From Flavobacterium oncorhynchi (GTDB lineage: Bacteria > Bacteroidota > Bacteroidia > Flavobacteriales > Flavobacteriaceae), in contig NZ_MUHA01000030.1 of the NCBI RefSeq assembly GCF_002217355.1, forward strand, positions 1 to 64,000: a DNA stretch of 64,000 bases. Direction: 5' to 3'. The notes under the pieces were generated by a model. The model worked only from the letters and a program-made list of their open reading frames with translations, searched no databases and was not told the origin of the DNA. The position numbers and the translations under genes are program-made. Shown here one piece after another: positions 61,118-64,000 of the stretch; the stretch's first letter is position 1, and the number at the start of each line of letters is the position of its first letter.

Positions 61118-61440
61118 TTCAATAATTGAAGTTAGAGTTAAAAATTAAAGCATACTGTTTGGTTTGAAATTCAGAATTGAATCCAATAAAATTAAGCAAA
61201 ATAGAAGTAACATTCTCAAAATCAAAATATTGATTAAGAAAATTTACAAAATAATAAATACTTTTAGGATATGTTTGTCCAATGGACAAATTATGTAATT
61301 TCAAAATGAAAAGGGAGTATGAATAAATATACGGCTAAAAACTCAGTGAATACTATATAGATAGTATCCGTACTTCGGGAGAAGTACTAAGTGAGTTTGT
61401 CCGTGACAAAGAAGTTATATGTAAACTTATTTTATTCATC
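61118..61440 (-). promoter_or_regulatory. Long structured 5' leader of the arginine operon
   Basis: From the promoter at 61445-61474 the transcript would run about 320 nt before the first gene. It holds stems P1 61339-61345/61392-61398 (7 bp), P2 61350-61356/61361-61367 (7 bp) and P3 61370-61376/61381-61387 (7 bp), which form a three-way junction with 2-4-nt linkers; ACGG (61331-61334) and CCGT (61401-61404) could extend P1. A hairpin 61396-61401/61405-61410 shares bases 61396-61398 with P1, so the two exclude each other. A 61-codon frame (61119-61304), with no Arg codon, ends just before the first gene; I do not count it as a gene. Confidence 0.55.
61274..61290. promoter_or_regulatory. Palindrome TTTGTCCA-A-TGGACAAA in the arg leader
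   Basis: A 17-bp site with 8-bp perfect arms. A similar site, TTTGTC-CGT-GACAAA, is at 61396-61410. Both are upstream of the arg operon. They may be operator copies for an arginine regulator, or RNA hairpins. Confidence 0.45.
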
Positions 61441-61444
61441 GACG

Positions 61445-61474
61445 CAAAAGTACATAAAAATTTAATTCACAAAA
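61445..61474 (-). promoter_or_regulatory. Arginine operon promoter
   Basis: On the minus strand, TTTTG (61470-61474), a 17-nt spacer and TACTTTTG (61445-61452) match the Bacteroidota TTTG/TAnnTTTG promoter. It is downstream of the M1 peptidase terminator, so it serves the arg operon alone. Confidence 0.75.
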
Positions 61475-61530
61475 CAAAATTTTAAAAATATAACATTTTT
61501 TTATCTCAATGTTAAAACACATAAAAACAA

Positions 61531-61562
61531 AAACCCGATAGTTTTAATTAACTATCGGGTTT
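61531..61562 (-). terminator. Hairpin terminator after the M1 peptidase gene
   Basis: A 13-bp perfect stem AAACCCGATAGTT (61531-61543) with its complement (61550-61562), A-rich on the low side. It lies 25 bases after the stop at 61587. Confidence 0.9.
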
Positions 61563-61586
61563 TTAACGTTTTAATTTCTTTATTTT

Positions 61587-63857
61587 TTAGTTCTTAGTAA
61601 ACGGTATTACTTGTCCGTTAGCTAAAAGTGTCATATCAACCGCTGTTCGAGCTTCGTTAAATTTAAATTTTACTCCCGCACCAGTAGACTGAAATGTATC
61701 TTTTTCATTTTCAACAGCCGTTAAAGGAAATTTAGGATAGTTGGTGATTTCAACATTTAGGGCGCTGTTTTTTTCGCTAAAAATAAGTTTTAACGGCGCT
61801 CTGCTTGTTGAAAAATTCCCTAAATAACTATCCAAAATCACATCTTTCTCAATTATACCTTTTCCTGCTGTCCAAACATTATTTGCATCGTTATTATCTG
61901 GGAAAAGATGTTCTGGATCAAGTGTAATACTCTCAATTTCTTCTGTAGAATTATGTTTAAACGTCCAAACAGTATTACGCTGCCAAACTTCTACTGGTAA
62001 TTGTACTCTTGAAACTTTACCGCTTTTTGTTTTTACATCTAGAATAATAGGCATTGGCATTTTATCGAAGTTTTCAACAGTAATTGCAACTCCTTTTGAA
62101 GGATCGTTTTTGATGTATTTAATTGAATTAATTCCTTGATCAAATCTCCAATTGTTTACAAACCAGCTTCTCCAAAACCAGCTTAAATCTTCACCAGCAA
62201 CATTTTCCATTGATCTAAAAAAGTCATCTGGCTGCGGATGTTTGTACGCCCAACGTTGTATATAAGTACGGAAAGCATTATCAAAACGTTCTTTTCCTAA
62301 TACTTGCTCTCTTAAGATAATTAAAGCCGAACTTGGTTTAAAATAACACAACATACCAATATTTGCTTCTTTCATATTATCAGGAGAACTCATTACAGTT
62401 TCTAAATCTGTACGTGTAAATGATTCTGCTCTTTTATGAAAATCTGTTGGTTCTTCTTTATATTCACCATTATTAAATGCCGCTGTACTTAATGAATTTA
62501 TAAAAGTATTAAATCCTTCATCCATCCAACCGAATAATCTTTCGTTTGACCCAACAATCATAGGAAACCAAATATGCCCGAATTCATGATCTGTGACTCC
62601 CCACAAATCTTGTCCTTTCGATTCCCAGCTACAAAAAACAATTCCCGGATATTCCATTCCGCCTTCATTCCCTGCAACGTTTGTTGCTGCTGGATAAGGA
62701 TATTCGAACCATTGTTTGGAGTAATGTTCAATTGATGCTTTTACATATTCAGTCGAACGTCCGTAAGCATCTTTACCAGCACTTTCTATAGGATAAGCTG
62801 ATAATGCTAATGCTTTTTTACCACTTGGTAAATTAATTTTCGCACCATCTAAAATAAAAGCAGGAGAAGAAGCCCAAGAAAAATCACGAGCATTTTTAAT
62901 TTGAAAATGCCATGTTTTTTCACCCGCAGCATTTTTATTAGCAGCTGCTGTAACTTCGTCGGCAGATCGAATAGTAACTGTTTTGTCACTTAAAGACGCT
63001 TCTTTATAACGCTTAAACTGATCAGCTGATAAAACTTCAGCTCCATTTAATAGTTCTCCTGAACCTACAACATAATGATTCGCTGGTACAGTAAGTTTTA
63101 CATCAAAATTCCCGTATTCCAAATAAAACTCAGAAGCTCCTAAATAAGGCGCAGTATTCCAGCCTTTTACATCATCATAAACACACATACGAGGATACCA
63201 TTGTGCGATGGTAAAAATTTTACCGTTTTTAGTTTCTAAAACTCCCATTCTGTCTGATCCTTCAAAAGGAGAAATGAATGAAAACTCAATCTTAATTTTT
63301 ACTGTTCCACCTTTTGATGCTAATGCTTCTGGAAGAAACACTTGCATTCTGGTATCGGTAACTACATATTTTGCATCAACAGTAGTTGGTTTCTTTCCTC
63401 CAGTAATTACTTTTACAGATTTAATTTTATTTCCTCCTTCAAAAATCTGACCTTGAGCACCATTACGACTTCCTGTTAAAGGCACAACAGCATTTCCTCT
63501 AGAATCTTCTTTAAATAAGTTTTGATCTAAATTTAACCAAACAAATGATAATTTATCAGGGCTATTGTTGGTATATGTAATTTCATCTGTACCAACAATT
63601 TCGTTTGTAGTACCGTTTAACTTAGCAGTAATTTGATAGTCAGCTCTATTTTGCCAGTATTCAACTCCGGGCTGACCACTTGCTGAACGGGTTGGAGTGC
63701 CGTTTTTGGTATAAAAATTCGGCCCAAATGCATCATGATAATTGTAATTATTAACAGGATTTGTTGCTGTCGTTGCAGGCGTTTGTTGTGCCCAAACAGA
63801 AGAAATCCCAACAAATAAAGCCATGGTTAGAAAGGCTTTCGAAGATTGTATTTTCAT
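61587..63857 (-). CDS. Secreted M1-family metallopeptidase
   Basis: A 756-residue exported aminopeptidase. Signal peptide MKIQSSKAFL through SSVWAQ (about 24 residues). The zinc site HEFGH (H424, E425, H428) is followed after 18 residues by E447 in MDEGFNTF, the M1 spacing. The exopeptidase motif, usually GxMEN, reads GGMEYPG. A conserved WFRSWFVNNWRFDQG-like segment (WFWRSWFVNNWRFD) closes the catalytic half. The last 200 residues are a beta domain. I start at ATG 63857; the earlier Met at 63881 would break the signal peptide. It probably trims peptides in the periplasm or outside. The gene ends at a strong terminator. Confidence 0.93.
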   Translation of the reverse strand: MKIQSSKAFLTMALFVGISSVWAQQTPATTATNPVNNYNYHDAFGPNFYTKNGTPTRSASGQPGVEYWQNRADYQITAKLNGTTNEIVGTDEITYTNNSPDKLSFVWLNLDQNLFKEDSRGNAVVPLTGSRNGAQGQIFEGGNKIKSVKVITGGKKPTTVDAKYVVTDTRMQVFLPEALASKGGTVKIKIEFSFISPFEGSDRMGVLETKNGKIFTIAQWYPRMCVYDDVKGWNTAPYLGASEFYLEYGNFDVKLTVPANHYVVGSGELLNGAEVLSADQFKRYKEASLSDKTVTIRSADEVTAAANKNAAGEKTWHFQIKNARDFSWASSPAFILDGAKINLPSGKKALALSAYPIESAGKDAYGRSTEYVKASIEHYSKQWFEYPYPAATNVAGNEGGMEYPGIVFCSWESKGQDLWGVTDHEFGHIWFPMIVGSNERLFGWMDEGFNTFINSLSTAAFNNGEYKEEPTDFHKRAESFTRTDLETVMSSPDNMKEANIGMLCYFKPSSALIILREQVLGKERFDNAFRTYIQRWAYKHPQPDDFFRSMENVAGEDLSWFWRSWFVNNWRFDQGINSIKYIKNDPSKGVAITVENFDKMPMPIILDVKTKSGKVSRVQLPVEVWQRNTVWTFKHNSTEEIESITLDPEHLFPDNNDANNVWTAGKGIIEKDVILDSYLGNFSTSRAPLKLIFSEKNSALNVEITNYPKFPLTAVENEKDTFQSTGAGVKFKFNEARTAVDMTLLANGQVIPFTKN

Positions 63858-64000
63858 ATTTTTTTGCTGTTTATGCAACAAATTAATGAAAAAAAAAGCT
63901 ATTTACAGAGAAAACCACATGTCTAAATTTAATTTTAGCAAAATTTTATCAGAAAAAATATTTTACGGTTTTTTCTTAAAAAAACGAATTTTATAAAATA

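Noticed and set aside
61119..61304. A 61-codon open frame ending one base before the first arg gene, possible leader peptide
   Set aside because: It has no Arg codon, is rich in Phe/Tyr/Asn as random AT-rich DNA would be, and overlaps the palindrome at 61274-61290. It is kept only as a note in the leader entry.
61368..61387. Resemblance of the hairpin with GGGA loop to a 23S rRNA helix (cgtaacttcgggagaag)
   Set aside because: The match covers only the loop and a few pairs; flanking sequence is not rRNA.
61331..61404. Possible tRNA because the structured part is about 74 nt
   Set aside because: It has two arms rather than a cloverleaf, no anticodon loop of 7 nt and no T-loop consensus.

Overview
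The window is a stretch of chromosome from a member of the Bacteroidota, most likely a Flavobacterium or close relative. The DNA is AT-rich. Genes lack clear Shine-Dalgarno sequences. Several starts are preceded by the Bacteroidota -7 box TAnnTTTG. Families typical of the phylum occur: DUF6377 regulator, arginine synthesis through an acylated-ornithine transcarbamylase, YtxJ of the bacillithiol system, and lipoproteins with an acidic stretch after the lipobox cysteine. I see no rRNA, tRNA, prophage, insertion sequence or CRISPR array. The genus is an inference from overall character, not from a marker gene.

Layout. 0.2-4.6 kb: an AraC regulator, two tandem small cupins, a second AraC regulator and a periplasmic amidohydrolase, all on the minus strand. 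4.9-6.7 kb: a plus-strand unit with an unknown 127-residue protein, a fusion of a chromate-resistance ChrB domain to an AraC DNA-binding domain, and a small outer-membrane-like protein. 6.8-9.3 kb: a TlpA-like thioredoxin with a small membrane protein, divergent from an ArsR regulator and an Old Yellow Enzyme. 9.5-15.8 kb: acyltransferase, DUF1349 protein, GH3 glucosidase and a DUF6377 regulator. 16-20.9 kb: a large acyl-CoA dehydrogenase/oxidase and a divergent EamA transporter/MocR regulator pair. 20.9-27 kb: a two-component system with a stress protein and a bestrophin channel, then two outer-membrane proteins.

27-36.6 kb holds mostly housekeeping metabolism: aspA, guaC, miaE, glyA and fahA, plus a TetR-controlled drug exporter and a pentapeptide-repeat protein. 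36.9-44.3 kb has the two enzymes that turn agmatine into putrescine, separated by a lipoprotein and an OmpA protein on the other strand, followed by small envelope proteins. 44.4-49.9 kb has clpB, ytxJ and two overlapping polytopic membrane proteins.

50.0-61.1 kb is a ten-gene arginine/proline operon read on the minus strand: acetyltransferase, argG, argC, argD, proA, proB, argF', argB, argE, argH. It starts from a good Bacteroidota promoter about 330 nt upstream of the first gene and ends at a clear hairpin terminator. The residue that sets substrate choice in the transcarbamylase appears to be Ser, which suggests N-succinyl rather than N-acetyl intermediates. 61.6-63.9 kb is a secreted M1 metallopeptidase.

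The parts least explained by known genes are non-coding. The arg operon leader can fold as a three-way junction that competes with a downstream hairpin. Two copies of a dispersed element near 43.0 and 51.4 kb keep their flanks and their central hairpin while the hairpin sequence changes in a compensating way. Many intergenic gaps, above all those inside the arg operon, are filled with palindromes built from short repeated words, a different word at each site.
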